From: Moniliella sp. 'wahieum'
Lineage: Eukaryota > Basidiomycota > Moniliellomycetes > Moniliellales > Moniliellaceae
Direction of reading: 5' to 3'
DNA: 64,000 nucleotides
Assembly (NCBI GenBank): GCA_003971905.1
Contig: RSEE01000045.1
Span: 450,919 to 514,918, forward strand
How positions within the stretch are numbered: the first letter of the stretch is position 1; every line of letters begins with the position of its first letter. Positions 33,762 to 45,859 of this stretch are shown piece by piece. The notes under the pieces are model-generated. The model did no database searches, was not told the origin of the DNA, and saw nothing but the letters and a program-made list of their open reading frames with translations. The position numbers and the translations under genes were made by a program.

Positions 33762-35478
33762 ATGGCGGCTGCCCCCCCAGCCCAGAGCCCACCCCCTCCC
33801 GGACCCGCTGGACGGCCTCCGCGTCCAGGCACTTGCGCCCGGCGGCTTGGAAGGCTCCGACTTCTTCTCCGCCGCGCGCCGCCGCCGCCGTGCATGGCTG
33901 CGTTTGCTCCACCTCCCTGGCCCTACTACCGCCTCCCCCCTCGAACTGCCCCCCGATAGCCCCGGACCCAAGAGCCCCGTCCGCGTCAGCTCGGAACCTT
34001 CAGTGACGGTGCAACACACTGACTCCTCGTCCCGCCAGCGCGCCCCCTCTGTCTGTTCAGCGTCCTCGGCGGATGGCCCGCGCGACGGCCGCTGTGGCTC
34101 CCTGCCCCCTCACGCCGACGAGCGGCAAGTTCGACTCGACGTTCGCCGCAGCTTTGTATCGGGCTGGATCAGCGATGCCGATCGTCCCGCACGACGGGCG
34201 CAGCTGTACGAAGTCGTGGTCTGCACCCTGCGTTCCTACCCGGCGCTGGCGTACTACCAAGGCTACCACGACCTCGTCTCTGTCGTGCTCCTGACCGTGG
34301 CGCCCGAACTGGACCAGGCGTACTGTGCCGAGCCCGACATTGAGTGGGAGGCCAGTCTGCCCGCTGGTCTTCCCCCGACGAGGCGCGGATGGCCAAGGCA
34401 GTCACTGCACGCATCACACTTCATATCCTGCGCGACCACTTGGCCACCACGTTTGCCCCCACCATGGCCCACCTCCAGCTGCTCACGCGTGCGGTCCAAA
34501 CGCAGCCTGCGCTGAGCACCATCGAGCTAGCCGAGGGGCCGGGCCGGTGTTTGCCCTGTCCTGGCTGCTGACCTGCTTTGCCCATGACTTGGACTTGGCT
34601 TCGTCCCAGCGCGTCTTGGATGGCGTGCTGGCCTACGGCCCTTCCTTTGTCGTATGGCTGGCGGTGCAGATGCTCTTGGTGCGTCTGTCGCAGCTGGAGG
34701 AGACGGAGACTCCGGCCGACTGGGCCGCCTGGCATGCTGCGCTCCAACAGCTTCCTCGCGTCGTCCCCGACTGGGGCGGAACCGATACCAGTGACACTGA
34801 CACGGAGGAGCAGCCGCCCTGTCTCCCACCCGCTCCGTTTCCTCGACTCGTTTACCTCGTCGCTTAGGGACAGCCCTGCCTCGAGCCCAGGACGAAGACG
34901 GAACCTAGCACGTGCGCTGGTCGCCAAACCTTCCTCTCTCGCCTTGATCCAGTGGAGCGACCCGGCCGAATCCTTCGAAGATCCCGATGTCACCCTGCCC
35001 GACGAGACCTTCCATCGACTCGCTTGCGTCGGCACTCGCTCTGCGCCCCCGTCTCCTCGACCGCTGTCGCAGCCCCGCCACGCCACCGCCTCGGTCGCGC
35101 TGAGCTCGTCCTTCACGCCGCCCGCGACCTGCAGTTGCGCCACCACCTGCGCTGCAAATTGAAGCCACCATGGGCGCAGCCAGCGTGCTGGTCAGCTGGG
35201 ACCACACCCCGGCCCCACAGCCCCGGCACAGGAGTGGCCCCAGACCGACCAAACCGCTCTCGAGCATCTCCGCCTTCTCCCGCACACGCTCACCCCGCCT
35301 TGTGCCCCGCCTCCTTCGCCTCCCCCCTCTCCCCCTCCTCCCCCCTCTTGCCGTTGACCAAGTCTTCCCGCCTACAGCTCCCGTTCCAGGGAGAGTACCT
35401 GATGGCAGCAGCCTTGTGGCCCTGGTCGCGCTTCTGGTCCGCCTGTTCTGGTGGCGGTTCCCTACCCTGTGGATTTAG
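33762..35478 (+). CDS. TBC-domain Rab GTPase-activating protein, TBC1D20/Gyp8-like, tail-anchored
   Basis: TBC1D20/Gyp8 accelerate GTP hydrolysis by Rab1/Ypt1-type GTPases at the ER. ATG at 33762 begins an Ala/Pro-rich start that shifts frame near 33790 into DGLRVQALAPGGLEGSDFF. The catalytic fingers are intact: QVRLDVRRSF (IxxDxxR arginine finger, near 34126-34150) and YYQGYHDL (glutamine finger, 34253-34276). After a shift near 34375 come ITLHILRDHLATT and GPVFALSWLLTCFAHDL, characteristic of the TBC1D20 branch. Downstream frames carry a Ser/Pro-rich linker and end with a hydrophobic tail SSLVALVALLVRLFWW then RFPTLWI, fitting the family's C-terminal membrane anchor. The promoter is shared with divergent MEF2. 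Confidence 0.83.
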
Positions 35479-35733
35479 ATGATACCCCCGTCCCCCGCCC
35501 CATGATCCTATCCATAATCTTATGTCGTTCAGAGAAAGGGAGTGCAGAACTAAGAGCATTGCATGAAAGACGTTCCCCCGGCCCAAAAAAGGAAGGAAAA
35601 AAGTAGTAAGGCGAGGGGACGGTATGGCACAGGAACACGAGACACGTAGCACAACCAAGCAGCCTCTGCGTACGCCTCCGCGTACGCCTACGCCTTTGCT
35701 TTCCGCCGCCCGAGCAAGGTGGCCTTGCCCAAC

Positions 35734-37689
35734 TCAACTCAACGGTCCAGACTCATGGTCGTCGAGGTTGAGCCGAGCAAATCGGTCAACGCCCACGTCT
35801 TCCTTTGCGCTCGTAGGTTCCACTTGGATGCGTGGGTGCGTGGATCGGGGTCGGTTCGGTCGTAGCTTGGCCTGGGCCTGAGTTTTGAGCTCCAGCGTTC
35901 GTAGTGGTCGGGTCGGTGGAACCCTTGCGCGTTGGCTCGACGGCATCTGAATCTTCCAACACATTCTCTTCCTCCTCCTCCTCTCATTTTCCTCGTTCAG
36001 CCCCAGCAGCGCCATGTCTTGCGGTGCATACCCCAAGGATTTCCGATGCGCCGCCTCCTCTTCAGCTCGGTGCAGCGCATAGGACACATCGAACGCCTCT
36101 CTCAATTGCGTCAGACCCGGACTGGGCAACGCCCGCCGCGGCCCTCGCGTGGCGGCGAGTAAAGGCGAGTCCAGCCCCGCTTCTTGGTCTCGCTCGGCAG
36201 GGATGAAGGAGTGATACTGCGCACCGAACGAATGGACGGCGCAGGCGAGCGGCCCGAGTACGTCGATACCGCCGGACTCTTACTCAGGCGTTCCCAATTC
36301 GTCGACGCGGCGTTGCCCGGCGCTCGGTTGCACCACGGATGGGCAAGAAACTCGTCAATGGTGTACGTTTCTTGGGGTCCACAGTGAGCAGGTGCTGGAC
36401 CAAATCTTTGGCTTCCTCCGACACCTCGTCCCCCACGGAGACAGGAACTCATACTCGCCCTTGGCCACCTTGCGCATCAAGTTGGGGATGCTTTCGTCGT
36501 AAAAGGGTGGGAAGCCACAGAGAAGCGTGTACAGCACGCATCCCAAGGCCCACATGTCCACATCTTGCTGTACCGCTGGTCCCGCACAATTTCCGGCGCC
36601 GTGTACCCGGCAGTGCCACAGGGCGTGGCGGTAAACTGTTCCCAAACCACCTTGCTCAATCCAAAATCGGCCAACTTGACCCGCCCAATCCCGCCACCCC
36701 CCACGCCGTCGGTAAACACCCCTTCGTCCGCCTTTCCATCGTCATACGGCCGTGCAGCACGCTGTGCTGCCAACACAGACGGATCGGTCGGGGTAAAGGC
36801 AATCTCGTCAAACAGCAGATTCTCGGGCTTAATTCGCGGTGGACCACCCCCTTTTCTTCGTGCAGATAGCGGATGGCATGGGCGACCTGGGTGATGACGT
36901 GGCGCGAGAGAGGTTCGGAGAGGTAGGTAAGCGCCGCAATCCGTTCAAACAGTTCGCCGCCATTCGCCCACTCGAGATGAGAAAGTAATACTCTTTGCTT
37001 TCGCCAAATCCAGCAGACGGATGATGTGGGGTGCCGCACGTTGCGCATGATCTGCACCTCTTTCAGTACCGACCCCCTGCGGCGGCGTGAGCTCGAACTT
37101 GCGCACAGCCTTGACCGCCACATCCGCCCCGCTGCGCCGGTCCCGCGCATGGTACACATGCTAAACGCCCCCTCGCCCAGCTTGGACAGAAGAATGTAGT
37201 TGACCATGCAGGCTGCAGTGAACTTGGGCAGGTTGCGCGCGCCGACGACGCGCTCGTCCTGGACCAGCTTCTCGGCTAGCTCGCGGTGGCCCGACCAGCA
37301 GGTTGGCGGGAATGCTCCAGTTGCCATTGTCGACGCGCGACACGCGGGACGAGAGGGTGGAGATGGAGGTGCGCTTGGGATCGCGCTTCTCCTCCTCGAG
37401 GGCAGCACCGCATCGGGGGCAAGGAGGTGGGGGCGCGGGGGCATCGGTCGAACGCGACTCGGGGAGCGAGTTGACAGCAGAGAGGAGCGAGGCTGGCCGA
37501 CACTGCCGCGGCTGCCGCGCGTGCGGCGGACGGCGGACGAGAGTTTTTGGCGGATGGAGGAGTGGCGGCGGGTGCGGGGCTCGGGATGGGGGTCGCCGGG
37601 AGCAAGTTCGTCGCCGCTGTCGTCGCTGTCGGCGAGGGCGCTCTCGTCGCGGCGGCGTTGCGGAGGGCAAGCTTGAGGCCGCCGAGCAT
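35734..37689 (-). CDS. RCK2: CAMK-family Ser/Thr kinase, Rck2/Srk1 (MAPKAP-like) type
   Basis: Rck2/Srk1 kinases act below the stress MAPK Hog1/Sty1. Proposed start MLGGLKLALRNAAAT at 37689, then a low-complexity Ser/Arg/Pro N-terminus. The kinase domain opens VNYILLSKLGEGAFSMVYHA across a shift near 37155. It includes VAVKAVRKFEL (catalytic Lys), VLKEVQIMRNVRHP, EWANGGELFERIAA, and GVVHR followed after a one-base gap by KPENLLFDEIAF. DFG is present as VKLADFGLSKVV (36653-36680), then GTAGYTAPEIV and WALGCVLYTLLCGFPPF. The RCK-type end is LLTVDP/TIDEFLAHPW. The C-terminal tail has PGLTQLREAFDVSYALHR, common in this subfamily. Shifts occur near 37080, 36985, 36835, 36560 and 36430. Confidence 0.85.
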
Positions 37690-38435
37690 GCTGGCTGGCG
37701 ATGGGGTGGCGGTGAGGCAAGCGGGGGTGGGGGCGCAAGGGGCAGAGCGCAGCCCAGCCTGCCGTCGCCGACGCGACCGGCGCAGCGCTGCGCCTGCCAT
37801 GCCTTCCCCCGGCGGCCAGGGTGACGTCACACACGGCGCCGTGCGGCCGCTGGCGCCGCCTGCACCCGGCGGCTCCCCCGCGGCCCAGCACCGCACTCGG
37901 CCGCTGCGGTGCTTACGTGGACCGCCCATGTCCGGCGTGCTGACGTACTGGCGACCGCTTGTAAACGTGATGTGTATCGTTGCGGGTCGGCCGGTCAGGT
38001 GACCAGCGACCGGACTAGCTGCGGTGCAGCTGAAACTGGGCTGGGTTATGGGCTGCGCAGCGCAGAGACAGGATCGCGAGAGGATAGGATAGCTGGATAT
38101 AGACGAGCAGAAGCGGCCGTCTAGCGCTTCCTCGCATCATCAGTCTGGACCACGGAGCGCACTCGCGCCAAAATCCTAGGATTTCTTCTTCTCCCGACTG
38201 GTTCTGAGATGGAATCAGAAGATGCAACTGGCTTTTGGCTGGGGAGGGGAGCAAACCGTGGGCGTGAGTGGGAGCAAGTGGCACGGCCCTTCCTCTCGTT
38301 CCAGACTCGTGGTGTGTAACGGTCGTCTCCATTCCCCTCCTGGGTTAATTGATGGTGGTGCGGATAATGGCCAGGAACCCCACAGCGAGTATGTGTGACA
38401 GGCGGCGGCCGAGATGGAGGTTGTATCCAGCGGAG
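37690..38435. other. Spacer upstream of the kinase
   Basis: Very GC-rich near the kinase start, becoming mixed further right. It holds the kinase promoter region; nothing else recognised. Confidence 0.4.
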
Positions 38436-39214
38436 TCACCGTCTTGTACAGGCGTTTTCTCCGCTCGATTCAACAGGTGGAGGAGGTAAAGATAGGTCAA
38501 TCAGCCCCCCACAAGTAAATCTCGTCGCCACCCTACACAGTACATCTCGCCGCCGAACGCGACGGCTCCACCCTCTTCGTGCAAAGGAAGCATGGCGCAG
38601 ATTGGCGCCAGTGTAGTAGAGCGAGGTAGGGTCGGAGCCATTGTCGCCCATCCGCAGTGCCGTGGTAGGCGTGGGGGATCGGTTTGAAACAGGTGCAAAC
38701 CTTCTTTTATGGTTCCTTGTTTCCCTGCTGCAGAGGGGATGCCAATCAGCAGCGAGTACGAACTCCATCTCTAGCAAGCGGGCCAACAGCGCCACACATT
38801 CCGTCACAATTGCGCACGAACGCGTCCCGCTTGCCCTCGGGCCACAAATCTTCCTTGCTCATTAAAGTCAAAACGGTGATGCGGGCAGGGTAGGTGCAGA
38901 TTCACCACCTCCCCCCCGTCGTCTCGTCCAACACACCCCGCTCTGTGGCGGCAGAGTCAGGGGATGCTGAATCCGCGCCAGCTGCGCAGAATCGGAGACA
39001 TCGTCCTCGACCGATGTCGAGCTGGCCGTCGGCTGGTGCGGGTCAGATCGGGCTGGGAGCGTGACGAATGGCCACAATAAGGCGCACTAGCGACGCACCC
39101 ATGGTCGCGGAAGGCGATTAAGGTGGATAGCGTCGAAGCTAATGCAGCGGGATGGGATCGCAGGTCAGCAGCTGGGGCTTGAGAGCTGGACTGAAGAATT
39201 AGTAGAGGGTGCAC
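38436..39214 (-). CDS. Possible unknown protein-coding stretch
   Basis: On the minus strand, stitched frames give protein-like sequence without recognisable domains: PARITVLTLMSKEDLWPEGK, RDAFVRNCDGMCGAVGPL, KVCTCFKPIPHAYHGTADG and GGAVAFGGEMYCVGWRRDLL. Several closely spaced Cys residues and Trp/Gly-rich segments could mean a kelch-like or zinc-binding fold, but no repeat unit is clear. No start site, promoter or splice pattern could be settled. It may instead be non-coding. Confidence 0.25.
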
Positions 39215-39639
39215 CTATGGCAGCAGTTCTCCTGCCTTTCGGTCTCACTCGGCCCGCTCTGGTCCCACTCGCCCCAAGCGGAATGCTCGGTTGGGTTCTG
39301 CGTACCAATGCCAGGGGATGTGGTTGCAAGTTGTTCCCGATGGCTTCTGTCTCCAGAGACCAGAGAGCAGCGAGAGCGGCATTTGGCGTGTCGACGAGAA
39401 AAAGAGATTATGCCGCTTACCCGGCCGGCAGTGCTTAATGCTTGCCGACTGTGTGGGGCGTGGTGCAAGTGCCGTAAGCCTGTGGCGCTTCCCACCTCTC
39501 AGATTGAGATCTCAGACTGGAATCTCGTATCTCCATCACAGATTCGTGGCAGCCCAAGTCCTAACAAACGCCCAAGCTTATATAAATTGCAGTGTGTCCC
39601 TCACTCGTCACTTGCCTTCACATGTGCTCTCCCCAACTC

Positions 39640-40320
39640 GGCGCTTCGAGAGGCTGAGATGGCTCGGCTGGCTCGGGACTGCTCGGGGGCTCAGGCTGAG
39701 CGTACTGAGTGTGCACTGAGCTGAGTGCTGAGCTCAGCGCGCTCAGCGCTCACCAGTTGCTCAGTTGTATCAGGGATGCATGATGCATGACGGTTAGAAC
39801 TCAAATTGGCTTTGTTCTTCGTCCACGTAACCGCGTAACCACGTACCACCTGTCACAGTCACGTGTCACACACTAAAGTGCCCTCTAGTGCGCTCGGACC
39901 CCCATGGGGCGCAAGGCCAGTGTTATCGATTATCTCGGGCGGCTTGGACCCGGAGGGATGTACAGACAGCAGCTATGTTTTGCTCCGGCGGCGTTTGGCA
40001 ACAATGGCAAGACCCTAGCCTGAGCGTACTCAGACTGAGCACGGACAGTACTGGCATGGTCGATAGTATGTGCCAAAACCACCGGAGAGGACAGCGTACA
40101 TTCTTGCCGTGTGGCATGCCGCGGCACCTTCCCAAACGCAAGCGCACACTTGCGTGTCCTGTGGTCCAAATCCTTTCTAGTCCATATTAGTCTTTTGGTG
40201 CGCACATTCGTTTAACGTTGAACGTTCAGTTGAACGTTGATGGAGAAATGCTTCAGAAGACTTGACTAGCTTTTAGATGTGGCATAAGGCATGTGACATG
40301 TGACATGTGACATGAGAGCC
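39640..40320. repeat. Palindromic-motif island
   Basis: GAGCTGAGTGCTGAGCTCAG and GCGCTCAGCGCTCACC near 39719-39750, GCATGATGCATGA near 39777, a TTGAACGTTCAGTTGAACG unit near 40217-40238 and triple GACATGT near 40290-40310. The words are of the same type as in the other islands. Confidence 0.55.
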
Positions 40321-40444
40321 GTATCTAGCTGCTGCTGGCCAGGGCTCCTTTCAGTGACCTGCCGTGCCATCCAGCCACCGCCCACCGCCCATCCTGGCAA
40401 CCCCCCGGCCCCACACTGGCACCTCCTGCCACCCCCCGGCAACC

Positions 40445-40471
40445 GATAAGCATACCAGCATCGTGCTTATC
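40445..40471. promoter_or_regulatory. Paired GATA-factor sites (GATAAG and CTTATC)
   Basis: GATAAG at 40445-40450 and its inverse CTTATC at 40466-40471 are 15 nt apart, about 490 bp upstream of the ammonium transporter. Close GATAAG pairs are the known nitrogen-catabolite-repression element of fungal ammonium transporters. Functional role here is inferred. Confidence 0.5.
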
Positions 40472-40843
40472 TCAGATCTCACTGTGCTCAGTGCCACTAG
40501 GTCACTCCCCCGCTTATTAGCGCTTACCTCTTCTCCTCCCCCCCCCTTGGGGGCATTTTCGCTTCGGCAGTGATATTCCTAGCAGAGTGCCAGTCTGCCC
40601 CACTTCTCTGCGTCGCTGCCCCTCTCAGATATCATTAATCATTGTCCTCGATATCGATCATCGGCCATTGTTGATACTGGTACTACTGAGATTGGCCCTC
40701 TCCATCGGAACTGCACTCGTCTGTCTTACTACTTACTTCTCATCGATCTCAGTACATCAGTACTCGTGTACCAGCACACCATCTTCCGCTGCAGCAGCCC
40801 AGCACGAATCCCCCGCTGAAAAAGACACCAGTAGCGAGTCAGC

Positions 40844-40850
40844 TATATAG
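40844..40850 (+). promoter_or_regulatory. TATA box of the ammonium transporter
   Basis: TATATAG lies 108 bp upstream of the proposed ATG, followed by a CT-rich leader. Confidence 0.55.
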
Positions 40851-40957
40851 GCAGCCCCCCGAGTTGTCGTCCATCCGGACGAGCCGCCTATATTATACCC
40901 CCTTGTGATCACTCTCATTTCCTTCCGGATCTTCGCCCCCCCTCCCCAATCCACTCG

Positions 40958-42390
40958 ATGGACACCATCGCTGCACCTACAATGCAACCCTCACCCACGA
41001 CGGCAACATTTCCTTCTGGGTCGACGGAACGGAGCTGGTGTCAATCTGGCGACCTGGCCTGGATGATCACCGCCTCCGCCCGGTCATGCGATGATTCCCG
41101 GTCTGGGTTACTTTTACGGTGGCCTGCTACGGCGCAAGAATGCCCTATCGATGATCTGGATGAGTGTCGCCGTCATGGCCGTCGTCTTCTTTGAATGGTT
41201 CTTCTGGGCTTCTCTCTCGCCTTCTCCCCTACCGGCAGCGGTTTCATCGGCGACCTTAAGCACTTGGCTGATCAATGTTGATCTTCACCCTCCTCGGGCT
41301 CACCGGCCATCCCACAACTTCTCTTTTGTTTGTATCAGGCATGTTTGCCGCCATCACCCCGGTCATTGCTTGTGTGGGTTTTGCCGACCGGGCAAGATTG
41401 GGACCGATGCTGCTCTTCTCGTTTTGCTGGGCTACCATTGTGTACAACCCCATCGCTAATGCTACTTGGAACTGGCGCGTCGGCTGGTCCAACAATATGG
41501 TGGCCTCGACTTTGCCGGTGGCACGCCTGTGCACACGGCGTCGGGCGTGAGTGCGCTGGCGATCAGCATGTTCTTGGGAAAACGAAGCGGATACGGGACG
41601 GATCGGCTGGCCTACCGTCCTTACAATGTGTCCCACGTTATCCTTGGCACCGTCTTTCTCTGGGTCGGCTGGATCGGGTTCAATGGCGGCTCGGCCTTGG
41701 GCGCCAACCTGCGTGCGGTCCAGGCTTCGATGGTCACCATTGTGGCTGCCAGCGTGGGGGGGGTGACGTGGATGCTATGGGATTACCGCTTGGAGCGCAA
41801 GTGGTCCGCGGTGGGTTTTGCTCGGGAGTGATTAGCGGGTTGGTGGCCATCACCCCAGGTAGCGGGTACGTCTCCACACCGTCCAGTCTGGTGTTTGGTG
41901 TGGTGGGCGCGACGGCGTGCAACTTTGGTACGGGACTCAAGACCATACTTCAGATTGACGATTCGCTCGACATTTTTGCCGCCCATGCCATTGGCGGGAT
42001 TGCGGGCAACTTGTTGACCGGGTTGTTTGCCGACCAGCGGGTCGCATCCTTTGACCTATCCACTCCGATCCCCGGCGGGTGGATCAACCACCACTACATC
42101 CAGCTCGCATACCAATTGGCCGACTCGTGCTACGGTGTAGGGTGGAGCTTTGTCGTCACATTGCTTCTGCTCTTTGTGATTGATCGGATTCCTTATTGCC
42201 ACTTCCTCCGCGTCACAGAGGAGGAAGGTTACTGGGTATCGACTTGGCTCAAGTGGGCGAAGAGGCAATGTACCAGCCCTTGGGCAGCAGAGGTACAGAA
42301 CCCCCACTCTGGCATCAGTATCACCATGCCCGACTTGACCTCCAACGACCACACCAGCGGATACGAGAAGGCCATCTCACAATACCCTGA
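40958..42390 (+). CDS. Ammonium transporter, Amt/Mep family
   Basis: Imports ammonium across the plasma membrane. The region after the ATG at 40958 reads NATLTHDGNISFWVDGTELV in a neighbouring frame. Family-typical blocks follow: GDLAWMITASA, MIPGLGYFYGGLLRRKNALS, VVFFEWFFWGFSLAFSPTG (after a shift), YQAMFAAITPVIACVGFADR, PIANATWNWRVGWSNN and LDFAGGTPVHTASGVSALAI (the conserved Amt signature). Further blocks are VSHVILGTVFLWVGWIGFNG, GLVAITPGSGYV and DIFAAHAIGGIAGNLLTGLF, with both transport-pore His contexts present. The C-terminal regulatory helix reads GIDLAQVGEEAMYQPLG after a shift at about 42235; that frame ends at 42390. Eleven helices fit. Shifts also occur near 41045, 41090, 41210, 41270, 41495 and 41815. 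Confidence 0.9.
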
Positions 42391-43849
42391 TGAATGGGTA
42401 CCCGGTAACCTTTACCCTCCTATATATCTGCTTGCATGAGTAGTTCGGTCAATATCTGTAACTTCCCCCCATTTCCTTCGTTACCCATTTGGGTCGGGTG
42501 GTCGCTCGTTTGCTTGGCCTGGGTCGCGCCTTAAAATTTGGCGCGTAGTCGTTCTTGTAACCTGTCCATATCTACCGTCTTCGCCTCCAGCCCCCCCCCC
42601 CCCCACCCGTCACGTGCAGGTCGGAGAGCAGTAGGGTTGTTGGCACTTTTCTTTGCACCCTCCGATATGGAAAGTAGAGATAATACAGTGCACTACGTTT
42701 AGTGGTCGTGCTAGTACCCCGCACACCCACTGGCCACAGCGCAAACCATCCCAGCTTCCATCCCTGGACCAATCTCGCCAAAACCAACCTTTGCCTACGA
42801 TACGCACAAGGGATAGTCGGTCTGCTTTCCATCTGCCCCCAAGAAAGGCTCATAATAACGCTGATCGACTGCAGAAAACCCGTTCATTATATGAGGCTTG
42901 TTGTGCTAGAAATCCGACGGAGTATTGTGGATTCCAGCCAACAGTACGCATGCACTGGCAACGACAGGAGCGGCACGGTGTATGGATCCGGTGGCCAAAT
43001 CGAGACATCAAGCCAGAGTGCTATTAGCGGAATGGGACGTGTCAGATAGCTGACATGTGCTGAGTCATGTTCCTTGCTGTAAGCTGTCTACGACTTTTGC
43101 CCCTTTTTCCTGGAACAGATTCGCCCGCCATCTTCTCTTTTTCTCTCTCTCTATACCCTTTCACATCCAGACAGTCAACAAAGAGCATAGGGGATATCCG
43201 TCACGGCTCTCTTCCTTGTGGGCCTGTTGGTTCACCGGCACCGGCCATCCCGCCTCGCTCCCCGCATCTCGACCTGATGATGCCAGTGCCCCCACCCGCC
43301 CATTTTATCGTTGTGTTTCTCAATACAGCAACGGTTCAAAGGCTTCCAAGCTGCGAGAGGCCATGCCAACCAACCCCTCATCTCTCAGATCTCAGCCCTG
43401 ACCGTGAAAAGATGCATGCACGGATGAGAAATGCCTGTGAGTAGAATTTCTACGGACTTGAATACCTATAGAAGCAGAATCCGAACTGGGGGACAAAGGC
43501 CAAGCAACATATGTGACATGGTTTCATCCAAAGACTGGAGGCGCGGTCGCAACCATTACTTGGACAGAGCATGGGGGGAGGTGCATGCAAAAGAACCATA
43601 CAGTAAAGAGCAGACGAATGTTCGGTTACAAAGGATGAAATCCGTGGGTAGGTGGGCGGTGGATTTCAGCCCATGAGGCCTGGTAAACGGAGAAGTGAAA
43701 GGAAAGGGGAAAGGCCTGCTTGGGGGGGGGGGTTATGAAGAGGGGGAGAAAAGAAGCCGATACTGAATGATGACAAGGGTTATAAAGGCTGATGCGCTTG
43801 GTCCAGATCGGAGGGAGCCAGCCAGCGCAACTGCCACTGCAGAGGCCGG
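42391..43849. other. Spacer between two convergent transporter genes
   Basis: No recognised gene. It includes the C14 run (42591-42604) and the G11 run (43722-43732). Plus frames at 43057-43444 and 42653-43049 are not family-like. Confidence 0.5.
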
Positions 43850-45542
43850 TTAGTTGTCCGACGAAGCGTACTGGGACCTCGCACGGATCGATGGGCCGAT
43901 CTTGAAGAAGATGAATGGAATGGGAGCCATGGCGCAGCAGACAAAGGCCATCAGGGTGAACGCCCATTGGTTTTGCATCTTGTGGAACATCTGGGTACTG
44001 AAGAGAGGAACCGAGGCACCACAGAGCGAACGGGCCAAGGTCTTGGCAGCCAACGCCGAGGCGGCCTGCCGCGGGTACACGTCCACAATGTATGCGTTGG
44101 CCGCAATGTAGATGGCGACAAAGGCAAAGCCCATCGGAATCAACGCAATCATCGAACCCGACCAGTGCACATGCGGCATACTGGTCCAAGCCAAAATGAA
44201 CATCGAGATTGGCAAGATCACGGCACCCACCATCATCAGGGGAAGACGGTCTTCAGGGGTGTTGTTGCGTTCCAGCCCACGCTTATGGTACCACCGCTCG
44301 TGCACGAAAAACACATAGAGGTTCGCCAACAGAATTCCTACCACCAGAGCAAGGAAGATGAGACCCACTTCACCAGCGTTGAATCCGTGGCCCTCGTCGT
44401 ACACGATCGGCAAGGCGAAGAAGAGAAGATACAGAAGAGCTGAGGGAGGGTCAGTAAGGTTGGTTGCCAACAATCCTCAAAAGCAGAAGTGGGGAAGGGG
44501 GGTTGACGTACCATACACAAGACAGAGGTAGCCCGAGAAAAGGATGATCAGCGGCTCACTGACCAACATGAGGAAAGGAATGAGCACGGACGTCCTGACG
44601 ATATCGCCAATCGACCGCTTGCCCACACGCTCGTTCGCCGTCGAGTAGCGTTCGTCGCCCGTTTCCTTGCGCAGCTTCTTGGCACGCTTCTTGAGGATGA
44701 CTGGGGCCAGCGTCTCGGGTGCAAAGAGACTGATAAAAAGATAATGCCCGTAAAGGCAAACAGGGTCCAGTAGATGTACCCACCACGCCCGAGGGCTGTT
44801 GGTGCCCGTCTTGATGTAGCCACCGATCAAGGGACCAACGGAAGGACCAACGAAAATGACGGAAGAGAACATGGCCATCGGCACACCCTTTTGCTCTGGC
44901 CTCCATACATCCGACAACGAGCCGCCCACATTGGTCATCGGGGCCGAAGCAGCCAGACCGGCAATCATACGACCGGACAAGAGCGTGGCAATGTTGGGAG
45001 CCAGCGCACACTGCATGTTGAAGATAAGTAGAGGAAGCCGCAGAGCAGGTACACAGGCTGCCGTCCAATCATCTCGGACAGCGAAGCGAAGAGCATGGGC
45101 CAAAGCCAAAGCCACAAACAAAGAGAGTGATGGTCAAGTTGATGGCTTCCATAGAGACCTTGAGCGATTTGGCAGCACCGTCCAGATCACCGGTAGGCAT
45201 CGAAGAGCCAATGGCTACGTGAAACACAAGAGAGGTGAACATGGTGATGAACCATTTGCGGTTGGTCAACCAGTTCTTGGGGTTATCCGGATCCTCGGGG
45301 CCGAATTCGACGAGGAAAGGGTCGATCTGGTCTGCCTTCTCCGCATCGTCGATGCGGTCGAGGTACTCCTGGCTGACCAAACTGCGCTCACCGTCATGGT
45401 CGAGGTCCAAGTTGGGGTTGGTGGGCTGGGGCATGCGAGCGGGGATGGGCTCCTCCTTGTTTTGCTTGAACGCCTCATCGGGGATGGAGGTGCGGTCAGA
45501 TGCTACAGACGCAGGGCGCACGATGTCTTCAGTGACGGCCAT
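43850..45542 (-). CDS. MFS transporter, DHA1 drug/polyamine:H+ antiporter type
   Basis: A plasma-membrane exporter of the fungal 12-helix DHA1 group. It starts MAVTEDIVRPASVASD at 45542 with a long hydrophilic N-terminus ending in the group's FGPEDPDNPKNWLTNRKWF. Helix 1 follows (FITMFTSLVFHVAIGSSM). Two one-base shifts near 45080-45110 and 45030 restore FGFGPLLFASLSEMIGRQP (MFS motif A region) and LIFNMQCALAPNIATLLSGR. GRMIAGLAASAPMTNVGGSL and VGPSVGPLIGGYI (antiporter motif C) are clear. An intron (GTACGTCAACC...CTCAG, about 44440-44512) precedes ALLYLLFFALPIVYDEGHGF. The end is IRARSQYASSDN with TAA at 43850-43852. Substrate cannot be told from sequence. Confidence 0.9.
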
Positions 45543-45611
45543 GCTGGGCAGGGATGGAGAAGGAGGGGAAGACGGGGATACGGGACAGGAATGGCGGAGG
45601 CGGGAGGGGGA

Positions 45612-45618
45612 TTATATA
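45612..45618 (-). promoter_or_regulatory. TATA box of the MFS transporter
   Basis: TATATAA on the minus strand, about 70 bp upstream of the ATG at 45542. Confidence 0.55.
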
Positions 45619-45859
45619 CTACGGGCCGTAGTGCGAGATGGAGCTCGGGGGGGCAGGCGGAGGGGATGCCTGAAAATGGGTGGTTCAGTTTACTAAAAGC
45701 AGACTGCTAAGCGTCCGTCGCAATAGTAGGCGGCGAGCGGCCAAACGGTGCAGATGACGAGAGATGGCAGACAAGACGGCGGGAGTGGGTGCCCCATTGG
45801 GGGCTGTGGGGATGTGCGGCAAACGATGGGCCATGATTGATCATGCATCGCCCAGGCGC

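Larger units (their letters stand above)
39215..40957. other. Spacer and ammonium-transporter upstream region
   Basis: Contains a palindromic-motif island, a C-rich tract (about 40370-40445), GATA-type sites and a TATA box. No gene recognised. Confidence 0.5.

Noticed and set aside
31285-33959. Several long plus-strand frames (for example 32934-33959)
   Set aside because: Antisense shadows of MEF2 in GC-rich DNA; no family motifs.
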